DNA of 64,000 nt from Nitrospira sp. (GCA_030123605.1 CP126123.1:3563237-3627236), one strand, 5' to 3'; positions 41,163 to 51,062 are shown, numbered from the stretch's first letter. Made by a program: numbers and translations. Notes: generated from the letters alone by a model not told the origin.

Positions 41163-42605
41163 ATGTTAGGGGGGCGATGGAGGGGGTCGGTGGTCGGCAT
41201 ACTGTGGGTGATGACGCTCGGTTATAGTCACATCAATACGATGGCCGGCCCATCAGAACCTATAGGTTCGACCGCAACCAACCAGGCTCGTGCAGTCGAC
41301 ACGACCGTGCAGTCGCCTGAGAAGACCGTGACTGTCCATCCTCGTGAAATCGACGAGATTTTGTACAACCCGGGAATGGGGTTCGCCGACTTTCACTTCG
41401 GGTTCGGCCATCCGCCGACGGTCGAGGAGTACCCTCGCGCGACCGTGGCCTATTTTCGCTGGCCCTGGGCCGAACTCGAACCGGCGGAAGGGCAGTATAA
41501 CTTCGCGCTTGTCGATGGAATCATTGCACAGGCTAAGGCCAAGGGCGAGACGCTCGCCATCCGCATCGTGTCCGAGTACAAGACCGGCACGCCGCAATGG
41601 TTGCTCGACAAGGGAGTGGCCGGTATCAAAGAATCGGACGGAACCTTTCCGGACTACAACAACCCCATCTTTCTCGATTACCACGAACGGCTCCTTCGCG
41701 CCTTCGGTGAACGGTACGGCCATTCCGTCGATATCGACCATGTGGATATCGGTTCCGTAGGTTGTTGGGGGGAATGGAATACGGCTTGCTGTCAAGGAGT
41801 GGAGGTGCAGTGTAAGGAATACTTTCCGACCGAGGCCAACCAGATTGCGATCACGGACTGGTACTTCAAATATTTTTCAGGTACGCCCCTCGTCATGCTC
41901 CATGGTGGTCAGCTGGAATACGCGACCGCCAGGGGGGCCGGCTGGCGCGGAGACTGTTACGGCGACTTCAATTATTTCGGGCAGGCCTGGAACCATATGG
42001 AGCATGGGTATGCACCTGTCGTGCGGAACCCCGTCGTGGGCGAGGCCTGGAAGCGTGGGCCGGTTCAGTTTGAAGTCTGCGGCTACATTCAGGACTGGTA
42101 CGATCGCGGGTTCGATCTCGATCGCATCTTGGAGAAGGGACTCGAATGGCACCTGTCGGTCCTGAACGCAAAATCCAAACCCATCCCTGCGGCGTGGCGG
42201 CCGCGTTTCGATGAATTTCTCAAGAAGATCGGCTATCGATTCGTCTTGCGTGAGCTGACTCATCCCTCGGAGGTCGAGGCCGGGCAGCCCCTCGTCCTCC
42301 GGTCCCGCTGGGAGAATATCGGCGTGGCGCCGATCTATCACGCTTGGCCCCTGGCCTATCGGCTTCGATCCGGTTCGGACCTGGTCGTTGCGCAGTGGAG
42401 CAGCCAAGCCGACCTTAAGCAATGGCTGCCCGGCTCTCATCTCGTGACCGATGCGCTGCCGGTGCCGGAGACCGTCCCTTCCGGCCTCTACTCGCTCGAT
42501 GTGGCGATTCTCTCCGAGGATGGTCGTTCCGCTCACGTGGATTTGGCGATCGAAGGGAAACGGACGGATCGGTGGTACCCGGTCTCCGGCGTGACGATCC
42601 GGTGA
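41163..42605 (+). CDS. DUF4832-type protein with glycosidase-like TIM-barrel N-terminus
   Basis: A 480-residue probably exported protein (hydrophobic GSVVGILWVMTLGYSHI near residue 8-24). The middle has a glycoside-hydrolase-42-like barrel: RPYFRWPWAELEP-type block VAYFRWPWAELEPAEGQYNF in two parts, then HVDIGSVGCWGEW with the expected acidic residues. The C-terminal 110 residues (RFVLRELTHPSEVEAGQPLVL, RWENIGVAPIYHAWPLAYRL) are the DUF4832 beta-sandwich. Probably a carbohydrate-active enzyme of unknown substrate. GGAAGAG upstream favours ATG 41163 over 41148. Confidence 0.8.
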   Translation: MLGGRWRGSVVGILWVMTLGYSHINTMAGPSEPIGSTATNQARAVDTTVQSPEKTVTVHPREIDEILYNPGMGFADFHFGFGHPPTVEEYPRATVAYFRWPWAELEPAEGQYNFALVDGIIAQAKAKGETLAIRIVSEYKTGTPQWLLDKGVAGIKESDGTFPDYNNPIFLDYHERLLRAFGERYGHSVDIDHVDIGSVGCWGEWNTACCQGVEVQCKEYFPTEANQIAITDWYFKYFSGTPLVMLHGGQLEYATARGAGWRGDCYGDFNYFGQAWNHMEHGYAPVVRNPVVGEAWKRGPVQFEVCGYIQDWYDRGFDLDRILEKGLEWHLSVLNAKSKPIPAAWRPRFDEFLKKIGYRFVLRELTHPSEVEAGQPLVLRSRWENIGVAPIYHAWPLAYRLRSGSDLVVAQWSSQADLKQWLPGSHLVTDALPVPETVPSGLYSLDVAILSEDGRSAHVDLAIEGKRTDRWYPVSGVTIR

Positions 42606-42675
42606 ACCGCCATGCCGGGGGACACCGGAAAATTCTTCAAGGCATGTGATGGGGGAAAGAGAAACCGTCTGCAGG

Positions 42676-42709
42676 AGGACTCCACCGTTGTATCGCTCGG
42701 TGGAGTCCT
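42676..42709. terminator. Bidirectional terminator-like hairpin
   Basis: AGGACTCCACCG and CGGTGGAGTCCT form a perfect 12-bp stem with a 10-base loop, midway between the convergent DUF4832 and FKBP genes. A short T run (TT) follows on the plus strand only. The stem strength and position make shared termination likely. Confidence 0.7.
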
Positions 42710-42720
42710 TCCGTGAGAAC

Positions 42721-43389
42721 CTACTGCTTGACGATGTCCAGCAACTCGACTTCGAACACCAACGTGGCGCCTGGCTTGATGACCGGAGGTGACCCCCGGT
42801 CGCCGTAGGCGATCGCCGACGGACAGACCAATCGACTCTTGCCGCCGACCTTGATCAACTGCACCCCTTCGGTCCAACACTTGATGACTTGGTTGAGCGG
42901 GAAGGTCGCCGGTTCGCCGCGCTTGACCGAGCTGTCGAAGACGGTACCGTCGGTCAACGTCCCGTGGTAATGGACCTTCACGGTATCGGTGGCTTTCGGA
43001 GTCGCACCCTTGCCTTCCTTGATGGTGGTGATGATGGCGCCCGATTCCGTTTTCTTCGCGCCCGGTTCCGCTGCAGCCTTGGCGAGGAAACCAGCTCCGG
43101 CTTTCTTTTCGACTTCGGCCAGTGCGGAGGCGCGTCGCTGCTGCAGCTCTTGAATCTTCGGACCGAACACCTGCAAGTCGACCTTTTGCGGCCGCTTGAG
43201 GACTCCGTCCACCAGGCCGGCCTTGACGAACTCAAGTTCCGGTTCGTTCAGGGTGAAGGGCCCGAGCGATTGGCTGATGGCGATGCCGAGCGCATAGAGC
43301 GTTTTCTGCTCATCGTTGGCCGGGTCGGCGGCCCAGGCTGCCGAGGAGAGGAGGAGGATTGCGGAGAGAGCACCGATCACATGGCGCAT
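42721..43389 (-). CDS. FKBP-type peptidyl-prolyl isomerase, exported
   Basis: A 222-residue Mip/FkpA-like isomerase. A signal peptide (MRHVIGALSAILLLSSAAWA) precedes a helical dimerisation region (DEQKTLYALGIAISQSLGPF, then VDLQVFGPKIQELQQRRASALAE) and a C-terminal FKBP domain (about 118-222) with VKVHYHGTLTDGTVFDSS, the VIKCWTEGVQLIKVGGKSRLV block and IPPGATLVFEVELL-type ending IKPGATLVFEVELLDI. It speeds proline isomerisation in periplasmic folding. AAAGGA upstream of 43389 sets the start. Confidence 0.93.
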   Translation of the reverse strand: MRHVIGALSAILLLSSAAWAADPANDEQKTLYALGIAISQSLGPFTLNEPELEFVKAGLVDGVLKRPQKVDLQVFGPKIQELQQRRASALAEVEKKAGAGFLAKAAAEPGAKKTESGAIITTIKEGKGATPKATDTVKVHYHGTLTDGTVFDSSVKRGEPATFPLNQVIKCWTEGVQLIKVGGKSRLVCPSAIAYGDRGSPPVIKPGATLVFEVELLDIVKQ

Positions 43390-43488
43390 GGACGATCCTT
43401 TCTGCTGAGAATCACGGTTCCGTTCACCATATGCTACGGAACCCTTGTGGCTCAAGAAAATTCTTGGACAGGCTGTTGGGAGCCGCGG

Positions 43489-44433
43489 TCAGGAGAGTCG
43501 GGCCCGTCCATGGGGGCTCAGCAGATCCAACTGCGGGCCGATCGGAACGATGCGGGTTGGGTTGATGTCGTCATGCGTGACGTAGTAGTGGCGCTTGATG
43601 TGGTCGAAATCGACGGTGTCTGCGACGCCTGCGACTTGGTAGAGGTCCTTGAGGTAGCCGGAGAGGTTCGGGTAGTCGATGATGCGTCGGAGGTTGCATT
43701 TGAAATGGCCGTGGTAGACGGCATCGAACCGCAGCAGGGTGACGAAGAGCCGCCAGTCGGATTCGACGAACTGTGGCCCGAAAAGATACCGGCGGTCGCG
43801 GAGCCTGATCTCCAACTGGTCCAGCGCTTCGAACAGCCGATAGGCCGCCCGTTCATAGGCCTGTTGCGAGGTGGCGAAGCCGGCGCGATAGACCCCGTCA
43901 TTGACGTTCTCATAGAGGAAGCTGTTCAACTCGTCGATGGCAGGGCGAAGCGGAGCCGGATACAGATCCACCTTGCTGTCGGTGAATCGATCGAACTCAC
44001 TATTGAAGATGCGCATGAGGTCGTCGTCTGAATTGCTCACGATCCGGTTGGTCACCTTGTCCCACAACACCGGCACGGTGACGCGACTGCGGTAGGCGGG
44101 GTCGGTCGCGACATAGGCCTCGCTGAGAAACTGAAATCCGTTGATGGGGTCGAGGGAGTGGCCTGGGCCATTGCGGAAGGCCCAGCCCCGTTCGTCACGG
44201 ATCGGATCGACCACCGTCATGCCGATGACCGGTTCCAAACGTTTGAGGGTGCGGACGATGATCGTGCGGTGTGCCCAGGGACAGGCCAAGGACACATACA
44301 GGTGATACCGTCCTACTGCGGCCGGGTATCCGGAGCGGCCGTCCGCGGTCACCCAATTGCGGAAGGCATCGGCTTGCCGTTGAAACTCTCCTGCGGCGGT
44401 CTGTTCGAGAGGAAATTGAGGTTGTCCCTGCAT
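43489..44433 (-). CDS. Glutathionyl-hydroquinone reductase (Xi-class GST)
   Basis: A 314-residue glutathione transferase of the Xi class (YqjG/EcmB group), which reduces glutathionyl-hydroquinones. The active site CPWAHR has its cysteine at residue 51 in SLACPWAHRT. Conserved VPVLWDKVTNRIVSNSDDDLMRIFNSEF (blocks VPVLWDK and SNSDDDLMRIFNS) and a helical C-domain with RRYLFGPQFVESDWRLFVTLLRFD are typical. The protein length matches the family. Confidence 0.92.
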   Translation of the reverse strand: MQGQPQFPLEQTAAGEFQRQADAFRNWVTADGRSGYPAAVGRYHLYVSLACPWAHRTIIVRTLKRLEPVIGMTVVDPIRDERGWAFRNGPGHSLDPINGFQFLSEAYVATDPAYRSRVTVPVLWDKVTNRIVSNSDDDLMRIFNSEFDRFTDSKVDLYPAPLRPAIDELNSFLYENVNDGVYRAGFATSQQAYERAAYRLFEALDQLEIRLRDRRYLFGPQFVESDWRLFVTLLRFDAVYHGHFKCNLRRIIDYPNLSGYLKDLYQVAGVADTVDFDHIKRHYYVTHDDINPTRIVPIGPQLDLLSPHGRARLS

Positions 44434-44491
44434 GAATAGTTGCTACTCAGGTCGGTGCGTTTTGATTTTCGAGCCGACTGCTCGGACGTGG

Positions 44492-44992
44492 TCACCAACG
44501 GCGATGTCCATGTCCATAATAAGGTCGGTAATAACGAGGACCCCAGGCATAGGGCCTGCCGTAGAAGGGAGATCCATAGAACCAGGGCCGCCCGAGGTAC
44601 AGTCCGAAGCCGATGGAGGGGTAATTGTACAACGGGTACGGGTAATTGTAATAGGGCGTGATCGGAGCGGAGATCGAGGGGCGCTCGTTCATCTGTCGCT
44701 GCAGGTCGGCGGTCACGGCGTTTTGTCGATCGATCTGCTCCTTCAGTTGGCCGACGGTGCTTTGGTGTTGTTGGACTTCTGCTTCCAGTTTCGAAATCTT
44801 GTCACGCTGGATATCGATGAAGGCTTGGAGACATCGCGTGTGCGCGTCGCCCGTGTAGTTCGAACATTCCCAGGGGCCTGAGGAGTCGGCGGCTTGGCCG
44901 GGAGAAGCAGGAAGGATGCCGACGGAACCGAGTATCAACACGGCCATCCATTGCCGAGGAGATGCCATTCGATCAATCGCTGGACGTACCAT
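44492..44992 (-). CDS. Exported coiled-coil protein with Tyr/Pro-rich tail
   Basis: A 166-residue protein with a long signal region (WMAVLILGSVGILPASPGQA, cut near residue 35), a short cysteine-containing part (ECSNYTGDAHTRCLQAF, likely a disulfide), a coiled coil (KISKLEAEVQQHQSTVGQLK) and a Tyr/Pro/Gly-rich tail from about residue 112 (YYNYPYPLYNYPS, RPYYGHGHRRW). GGAGG six bases before the ATG at 44992 is a good ribosome site. Similar tails occur in bacterial surface proteins; function unknown. Confidence 0.72.
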   Translation of the reverse strand: MVRPAIDRMASPRQWMAVLILGSVGILPASPGQAADSSGPWECSNYTGDAHTRCLQAFIDIQRDKISKLEAEVQQHQSTVGQLKEQIDRQNAVTADLQRQMNERPSISAPITPYYNYPYPLYNYPSIGFGLYLGRPWFYGSPFYGRPYAWGPRYYRPYYGHGHRRW

Positions 44993-45219
44993 GGAAGTCC
45001 TCCCTGGCTAGCTGCAAACAGCCTACCATGCCATCGCAGGCCAAGACTAGATCCGGTCTCTACTGGGACGGAACGCAGCAGGTTGTCATGCGTTGACAGC
45101 GGGCGGGCGGGGAGCGCTCTGTTCGGTGTACGATCTACGGGAAGACGCAATAGTGGCGCCGAAGGGATGATCGAGGTCGTCGAGGCCAGAGGTATGTAGG
45201 GTGGCGGTGGGTGGCCGGG

Positions 45220-45450
45220 CTAAGCCGGCACTTTGTGTTGCTGCTTTTGCCTGGAGAGGTGGCAGGACGATTTGAGAGGATTGCACCGTAGGCGTTGGAT
45301 CTTGATGGTCCTGAGTCTCTCAGTCCCCGCGATGATTTTCGGTTCGGACTGTCTGTCCTCGTCCGGGAGGTCCGGAAAGGACGCGAGCGTCGTCAGGATG
45401 CAGATCGACAGGACTGCCGCGGCCCATGCGACGTAGAGTGAGTAACGCAT
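45220..45450 (-). CDS. Possible small membrane-anchored protein
   Basis: A 76-residue frame with an N-terminal hydrophobic segment (MRYSLYVAWAAAVLSICIL) followed by a charged tail. It has no Shine-Dalgarno-like sequence and the tail is basic and low in structure. It may be a small membrane protein or chance. If it is not a gene, 44993-45621 is a 629-bp spacer holding only the promoter at 45540. Confidence 0.3.
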   Translation of the reverse strand: MRYSLYVAWAAAVLSICILTTLASFPDLPDEDRQSEPKIIAGTERLRTIKIQRLRCNPLKSSCHLSRQKQQHKVPA

Positions 45451-45539
45451 GGATCATTCGTACCATAGTGAGGTGAGAAGTCAACGAAACGTTCGTTCTC
45501 AACCGACAGTTGCCTCCGCGGCCCTCACGAGCGGCGGCA

Positions 45540-45568
45540 TTGCACGCCGGGCGGTCTCTCTGTACAAT
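45540..45568 (+). promoter_or_regulatory. Sigma-70 promoter of the SSS symporter gene
   Basis: TTGCAC, a 17-base spacer and TACAAT form a near-consensus -35/-10 pair. Transcription would start near 45575, about 47 bases before the ATG at 45622. Confidence 0.65.
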
Positions 45569-45621
45569 CCCCCTCGCACCTCGGCCGTCCGTTGTCGTCA
45601 CACCGCAACGCGAATGATCCC

Positions 45622-47085
45622 ATGCTCCTCGCCTTCGTGGTTCTCTATCTTGCCCTCTCGGTAGGGATCGGGCTCTACGCAGCGACCCGTGTCCACAGCA
45701 GCGGCGATTTTGCGGTGGCCGGCCGGCGCTTGCCCCTTCCCGTGGTGACGGCGACGGTCTTTGCGACCTGGTTCGGCGCAGAAACCGTGCTGGGTATTTC
45801 GGCCACATTCGTCAAGGACGGCCTGCGCGCGGTGGTGGCCGATCCGTTCGGATCGAGCCTCTGTTTGATTCTGGCCGGCTTGTTCTTCGCCCGCCGCTTG
45901 TATCGATTGAACCTGCTCACGATCGGGGACTATTACCGCCTGCGATACAATCGGGCCGTCGAGGTCCTCTGCACCCTGTGCATCGTAGCGTCTTACCTGG
46001 GGTGGGTGTCGGCGCAGATCAAGGCGCTCGGACTGGTGTTCAACATCGTGACGGACGGCGTGATGGGCCAGCCGGTCGGCATGGTGTTGGGGGCGGCGAT
46101 CGTCCTGACCTACACCACCTTCGGCGGCATGTTTTCCGTGGCGATTCTCGATTTCGTCCAGATCACCATCATCATGGGCGGCATGCTCTACATCGGGTCG
46201 GTGGTGAGCGGCCTGGCCGGAGGGGTGGAACAGGTGGTCGCCCATGCGACGGCGGCGGGGAAGTTGGACTTCTTTCCGCCGGCCGGACTCGATGCCTGGA
46301 TACCGTTTCTCGGCGCATGGGTGACGATGATGTTCGGCTCGATTCCGCAGCAGGATGTGTTTCAGCGGATTACCTCGGCGCGGGATGAACGGACGGCCGT
46401 GCGGGGATCGGTGCTCGGAGGATCGCTCTATTTTTTCTTCGCGTTCGTGCCGATGTTCCTGGCCTACTCGGCGACCCTGATCGATCCGGAGCAGGTGGCG
46501 GGACTGCTGAAACGGGACTCTCAACTCGTGCTGCCCACACTGATCGCGCAGCACACGCCGATCGCGGCGCAGATCGTGTTTTTCGGGGCGTTGCTGTCCG
46601 CGATCATGAGCTGCTCGTCGGCCACGTTGCTCGCGCCGTCGGTCGCGTTCAGTGAGAATATCGTCAAGGGATTCATGCCCACGATCGGCGATCACGGCTT
46701 GTTGCGGGTGATGCGGACGGTGTTGATCGGGTTTACGGCGACCGTGCTGCTGTTCGCCCTCAATTCGGAGGCGAGCATTTTCAAAATGGTCGAGAGCGCC
46801 TACAAGGTTACGCTCGTAGCCGCGTTCGTGCCCTTGTGTGCCGGATTGTATTGGCCCAAAGCCACTACGCAAGGTGCGTTGGCCGCCATCACGACCGGGC
46901 TCGGCACATGGATCACATTGGAGTTGTTCGGCCCGTTCGATCCGGTGTGGCCGCCGCAGTTGGTCGGGTTTTTGACGGCCGTCGTCGGCATGGTGGCGGG
47001 ATCGCTGCTTCCGCAACGGATCGGTCGCTCAGCCGAATCGGCCTACCCTGCGAACCGTCCGTCCCTCGCCACACCGGTTGAGTGA
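45622..47085 (+). CDS. Sodium:solute symporter (SSS family)
   Basis: A 487-residue transporter with about 13 helices in the SSS/LeuT fold. Family features include the early FAVAGRRLPLPVVTATVFATWFGAETVLG (blocks DFAVAGRRLPL and ATWFGAETV), the GDYYRLRYNR loop and the QQDVFQRITSARDE region. It couples Na+ to uptake of a small solute; relatives move proline, pantothenate or sugars, and this one is not distinguishable. ATG 45622 is preferred to TTG 45592. A good sigma-70 promoter precedes it. It ends one base before the convergent histidine kinase gene. Confidence 0.9.
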   Translation: MLLAFVVLYLALSVGIGLYAATRVHSSGDFAVAGRRLPLPVVTATVFATWFGAETVLGISATFVKDGLRAVVADPFGSSLCLILAGLFFARRLYRLNLLTIGDYYRLRYNRAVEVLCTLCIVASYLGWVSAQIKALGLVFNIVTDGVMGQPVGMVLGAAIVLTYTTFGGMFSVAILDFVQITIIMGGMLYIGSVVSGLAGGVEQVVAHATAAGKLDFFPPAGLDAWIPFLGAWVTMMFGSIPQQDVFQRITSARDERTAVRGSVLGGSLYFFFAFVPMFLAYSATLIDPEQVAGLLKRDSQLVLPTLIAQHTPIAAQIVFFGALLSAIMSCSSATLLAPSVAFSENIVKGFMPTIGDHGLLRVMRTVLIGFTATVLLFALNSEASIFKMVESAYKVTLVAAFVPLCAGLYWPKATTQGALAAITTGLGTWITLELFGPFDPVWPPQLVGFLTAVVGMVAGSLLPQRIGRSAESAYPANRPSLATPVE

Positions 47086-47086
47086 T

Positions 47087-49447
47087 TCAGGTCGGTGACA
47101 CGGTATGGAAGATCTCCCGCACCGTGCGGATCAAGTCTTCGGGCAGGAACGGTTTCTGCAAAAATGCTGTCTGACCCTGAGCCTCATCTCCCGTGGCGAG
47201 CGGTTTGTCGCTGTACCCCGACATGTAGATGACCTTCAAGGCTCCGAAATGGCCTCGGAGCCGCACGGCCAAATCCTTCCCGTTCATCCCCGGCATCACC
47301 AGATCGGTCACGAGCAGATCGATATGCAGCGTGCTGCGACGGATCAAATCCAAGGCCTGGATGCCGTCTTCCGCTTCATGAACCGTATATCCGTGGGTCC
47401 GTAAAATATGCTGGGTCAGCAACCGTACGGCTGGTTCGTCTTCCACCAGGAGGATGATTTCCGTCCCCGGCTTGCCGTCCGGTTGAGGGGCGACGGGAGA
47501 AAGGGCCGGTTGCAGGGCGGGGACTTCCGGCAGAACCACCGTCATGGTCGTGCCTTGTCCCACCACGCTGTCGACCGTAATCGTCCCGCCGCTTTGATGC
47601 ACGATGCCGTAGACGGTGGAGAGGCCGAGTCCGGTCCCGCGGCCTTGCGGCTTGGTGGTGAAGAAGGGTTCGAATATTTTCACCTGCGTGGCGGGGTCGA
47701 TGCCGGCCCCGGTGTCATGTACGCGCAGGCGCACATAGGTGCGGACGGAGCGTTGCCGATGTTCCGGTCCCCAGATCTGATGGGGAAAGACTTGGTCGGT
47801 CTCAAGGGTAAGTGTGCCTCCGTGCGGCATCGCGTCGCGGGCATTGACCGCCAGGTTGAGCAGGATCTGTTCGAGCTGCACGGCGTCGGCCTTGACCCAG
47901 CGCGGCGTGGGGTCGAGTTGCAGGACGATCGTGATGTGTTCACCGATCAGGCTTTTCAACAGCGCCATGAGGTTTCTGATGACCCGATGGAGGTCCAACG
48001 ACACCGGATGCAACATTTGTTTTCGGCTGAAAGCCAACAACTGGCCGGTGAGCGCGGCGCACCGTTCGCCGGCCTGCAGGATTTCCTGGACGAAGTGTCG
48101 AGCTGAGGAGTCCAGGCTCAATTCCCGGAGCAGGACGGCGCTGTACCCCAGAATCACCGTCATGACATTGTTGAAGTCGTGGGCCACGCCTCCCGCCAGC
48201 CGGCCGACAGCGTCCATCTTCTGCGCCTGGCGCAATTGATCTTCCAGTTCGCGGGCCTCCGTAATATCTTCCGTGATGCCGCTCAGGCGATCGGCTTCTC
48301 CCGTGGGAGAATGGTGGACGACCATCCTGTCGTGAATCCAACGGACCTGTCCGTCCGGGCGCACGATTCGATAGATCCGTTGCAGATCGTGTCCGTTCGG
48401 ATCGGTGAGCTTCGCATCATAGGCTTCGGTGACGAGTCGCTGGTCGTCGGGATGGATACAATCCCGCCAGAGTTTCGGATTGTCGTAAAACCGCGCGGCC
48501 GGAAGGCCCCAGATCCGTTCGAAGGCGGGATTCACATAGAGGACCTGTGGCGGTTGCGCCTGCGCGAACCATACGCCCTGGTTGAGATTGTCGGTCAAAT
48601 AATTGAACCGTAACTCACTGGAGAGCCGTGCGCCCTCCGTGCGCCGATGTTCCTGGACCTCCTCCTGCAACCTGGCGTTGGCGTGCGCCAAGTCCCTCGT
48701 GCGTTCGGCGATGCGTTGTTCGAGATCGCTCTGAGCGGTTCGCAATCGCTCTTCGATGAGTCGGCGATCGTGGATTTCCCGCGTGATCTCCTGATTCAGC
48801 CGCTCCACCGCCTCCGTGCGTACGGTCAGGGACTGAACCAACGAGAGATTTTCCAACCGAAGGTTCATCGAAGCGATCATCACGCGGTTGAAATTCCAGG
48901 CCGAATGGGTGGTGGCCAGGAGGAACAGTGTGCCCATAATCCCCATCAGCAGGTGAAACTCGTGGTCGCTGAGATAAAGATGCGCGAGGAGGGGAACGGT
49001 GACGGCAGGGGCATAACAGAGGAATATCGGGAGCGAGGCCGACAAGACGGAGACCGCGCCTGCCGTCATGCCTCCCAGCACGAACACCTGTATCAGCTCA
49101 TAGGGAAGCGGAAGCTCAGGGGTGAGGAAGTATACGCTGCTCCCCCACCCGATGCCCGAGAGGGTCGTGCCTACGAACATCCATCGGTGCCAATCGGCGC
49201 TGCGCCACGATGAGGAAACCTCGTGACGATAGGCGTAGATCAACAACGCACGTAAGCCTGCCACGAGCCACATCATGGTGACCCAAAGGAGCAGAGGCCT
49301 ATGGGGAACGACGGACCATTCCACCGCAGCCAGGATGCCGGCGTTGAGGAAGCTCGCCGCCACGCCGGTGGGCATGTTCCGGTACAGGACCTTGACTTGT
49401 TCGGCTTGAAGATCGAGATCTGGATCGCAGCGGACCGGTCGCTCCAT
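47087..49447 (-). CDS. Hybrid sensor histidine kinase (membrane domain-PAS-HK-receiver)
   Basis: A 786-residue hybrid kinase. Six or so hydrophobic helices (about 25-190) form a membrane sensor, then a coiled coil (DLEQRIAERTRDLAHANARL), a PAS fold (about 285-400, VLYVNPAFERIWGLP, IHPDDQRLV), the phospho-acceptor helix GGVAHDFNNVMTVI, the ATPase (NLAVNARDAM, DTGAGI, GTGLGLSTVYGI) and a C-terminal receiver domain with the phospho-Asp in LLVTDLVMPGMNG and the Lys in FLQKPF. Phosphate probably flows from H to the receiver D. No output regulator is adjacent. Start: GAGG lies eight bases before ATG 49447; GTG 49465 is the alternative. Confidence 0.93.
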   Translation of the reverse strand: MERPVRCDPDLDLQAEQVKVLYRNMPTGVAASFLNAGILAAVEWSVVPHRPLLLWVTMMWLVAGLRALLIYAYRHEVSSSWRSADWHRWMFVGTTLSGIGWGSSVYFLTPELPLPYELIQVFVLGGMTAGAVSVLSASLPIFLCYAPAVTVPLLAHLYLSDHEFHLLMGIMGTLFLLATTHSAWNFNRVMIASMNLRLENLSLVQSLTVRTEAVERLNQEITREIHDRRLIEERLRTAQSDLEQRIAERTRDLAHANARLQEEVQEHRRTEGARLSSELRFNYLTDNLNQGVWFAQAQPPQVLYVNPAFERIWGLPAARFYDNPKLWRDCIHPDDQRLVTEAYDAKLTDPNGHDLQRIYRIVRPDGQVRWIHDRMVVHHSPTGEADRLSGITEDITEARELEDQLRQAQKMDAVGRLAGGVAHDFNNVMTVILGYSAVLLRELSLDSSARHFVQEILQAGERCAALTGQLLAFSRKQMLHPVSLDLHRVIRNLMALLKSLIGEHITIVLQLDPTPRWVKADAVQLEQILLNLAVNARDAMPHGGTLTLETDQVFPHQIWGPEHRQRSVRTYVRLRVHDTGAGIDPATQVKIFEPFFTTKPQGRGTGLGLSTVYGIVHQSGGTITVDSVVGQGTTMTVVLPEVPALQPALSPVAPQPDGKPGTEIILLVEDEPAVRLLTQHILRTHGYTVHEAEDGIQALDLIRRSTLHIDLLVTDLVMPGMNGKDLAVRLRGHFGALKVIYMSGYSDKPLATGDEAQGQTAFLQKPFLPEDLIRTVREIFHTVSPT

Positions 49448-49577
49448 CGAGGTAGCCTCGCTCACCCACCCATCGTTCGCCTTGCAAGCAGGAGCGGTTA
49501 CGATGCGTGACGTTGCTCCGATAATGAGACGTGCGGGCCTCGGAGAGGAAACACTCTACCACGATCTGCGCAGGGCA

Positions 49578-51062
49578 TCAAAAATTCACGCGCAGATTCA
49601 GGGCGCCGACATGCAACGTGGTGTCGTAGGTCCCGTTGACGGTCGGATTCAGATTGCCGGCGATAGTTCTGGATTCATACAGGACTGCTTTGTAGGCCAG
49701 ATCGATGCCGAATCCCTTGGGGCTGAAGGACTTGTCCGATCCTCCGCATGGAATGATGCCGAGGAACCGTCCCTTATCCCGGCACGTGAAGCCGATTCCA
49801 GTGGAGATGGCGTGGTGGTCGCCGTCCGGTATGGCAGGGTTGAAGGTCTGGTCCGGGATCGCCTTTTGTGAATGCCAGTACCCGGCGCGCAAGGCGATGT
49901 CCCAGTCCGGCAAGGGGTCGGGTTTGAGCCACTTGTGTTCCGTTCCGATCATGACCGTATAGCCGCTGCTCCAGTTGGCGGGGGTGGCGACGGTGAGGCC
50001 GTTCGAGAGCGTCGTATCCAGATTGCGAACCGATTTCCAGCCGGTGTAATCGATGTCCAATTCCAGTTTCCACTCGCGCTCCCTGTTGCGGACGGGCCAG
50101 ATGGCGATGCCGCCGGTGAGGACCTGCGGGATCACAAAGGTGGTGCGGGTGTCGGCAATGGGAGTGCCGCCGGCGAGGAATTGACCGTCGAGATGGAGGG
50201 TCGCCTGGCTGCGGTAGATCAGGCCGATGTTGGCGAGAGGAAGACCGTCTTCGTTCCTCAGTGCCGTATAGAGCAGACTGGCGTTGAAGCCGGCGGCGGT
50301 ATCGCGTCCGTTCAGTTCCATGCCGGTCCCCGCCGGGATCCCGAGCCCTCCGGGCCAGCGGAATTGCCGCTCAACGTGTCCTTCACCGAAGACTCCGGAA
50401 AACGTGTAAATATCCGCCCCCAGTCCGATGGCCAGGTCGGGGAGCGGTCGGAAGGCAACGGAGGGACGAATGTCGATCAATTCGAACGCAGCTTTGGTCG
50501 TGACGGTGGCAAAGGGACCGTTGTCCGGCCAGCGGGTCAAGGTGCCGAACGGGTTGAAGACCGCCAGGCCGACAGTCGTGCTGTCGGACGACCCGATTCC
50601 GAGGTGCTTCAAGTTGGCGGTCACATAGAAGTTCGAGGGAGGAGGAAGCGCGACACTGCCGCGAAGATCGCCGTTCACCTGGGTGCCCGCGGCATTGTGA
50701 AAGGTAAACCCGCCCCCGATCAGCGTCGTGCCGGCCGAGAACTGGACCCCGCGAAGCTGGGTCATGCCAGCCGGGTTGTAGTATCCGGCCGAGGCATCGT
50801 CCGCCTGGGCGGTGAACGCCGACGCTTGCCCGGCGGCAGAGGCGCTCTGATCGAAGATCTGAAAACTCCCCGCCGACACTGCCGTCGGATTTGTCGCCAG
50901 TGCGATACCGAGCGTACTCCAGAGGATGAGCCGCCGCGTGATGGAGATTCCGGCTCGGTTCCGAGGCCGACGAAGGTTGCCGTCGTCCCGTCGTCCGTGA
51001 GCCGCTGTAGGCATTTCCATACAGTCGGAGTTGCTGGCATCGAATGGAGGCGTCGTGGTCAT
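49578..51062 (-). CDS. FadL/OmpP1-family outer membrane channel
   Basis: A 494-residue barrel protein. Mature sequence after the signal (IALATNPTAVSA, cut near residue 64) begins GSFQIFDQSASAAGQASAF and the plug DDASAGYYNPAGMTQL, the signature NPAGM region of FadL. Fourteen strands follow and the chain ends in NLRVNF. Family members import long-chain fatty acids or aromatic hydrocarbons across the outer membrane. The predicted leader is long (a start near residue 42 would give a more usual signal). Confidence 0.87.
   Translation of the reverse strand: MTTTPPFDASNSDCMEMPTAAHGRRDDGNLRRPRNRAGISITRRLILWSTLGIALATNPTAVSAGSFQIFDQSASAAGQASAFTAQADDASAGYYNPAGMTQLRGVQFSAGTTLIGGGFTFHNAAGTQVNGDLRGSVALPPPSNFYVTANLKHLGIGSSDSTTVGLAVFNPFGTLTRWPDNGPFATVTTKAAFELIDIRPSVAFRPLPDLAIGLGADIYTFSGVFGEGHVERQFRWPGGLGIPAGTGMELNGRDTAAGFNASLLYTALRNEDGLPLANIGLIYRSQATLHLDGQFLAGGTPIADTRTTFVIPQVLTGGIAIWPVRNREREWKLELDIDYTGWKSVRNLDTTLSNGLTVATPANWSSGYTVMIGTEHKWLKPDPLPDWDIALRAGYWHSQKAIPDQTFNPAIPDGDHHAISTGIGFTCRDKGRFLGIIPCGGSDKSFSPKGFGIDLAYKAVLYESRTIAGNLNPTVNGTYDTTLHVGALNLRVNF

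Noticed and set aside
45598..47016. 472-codon minus-strand frame over the SSS symporter
   Set aside because: Composition of a shadow frame; the plus-strand transporter has a promoter and full family motifs.
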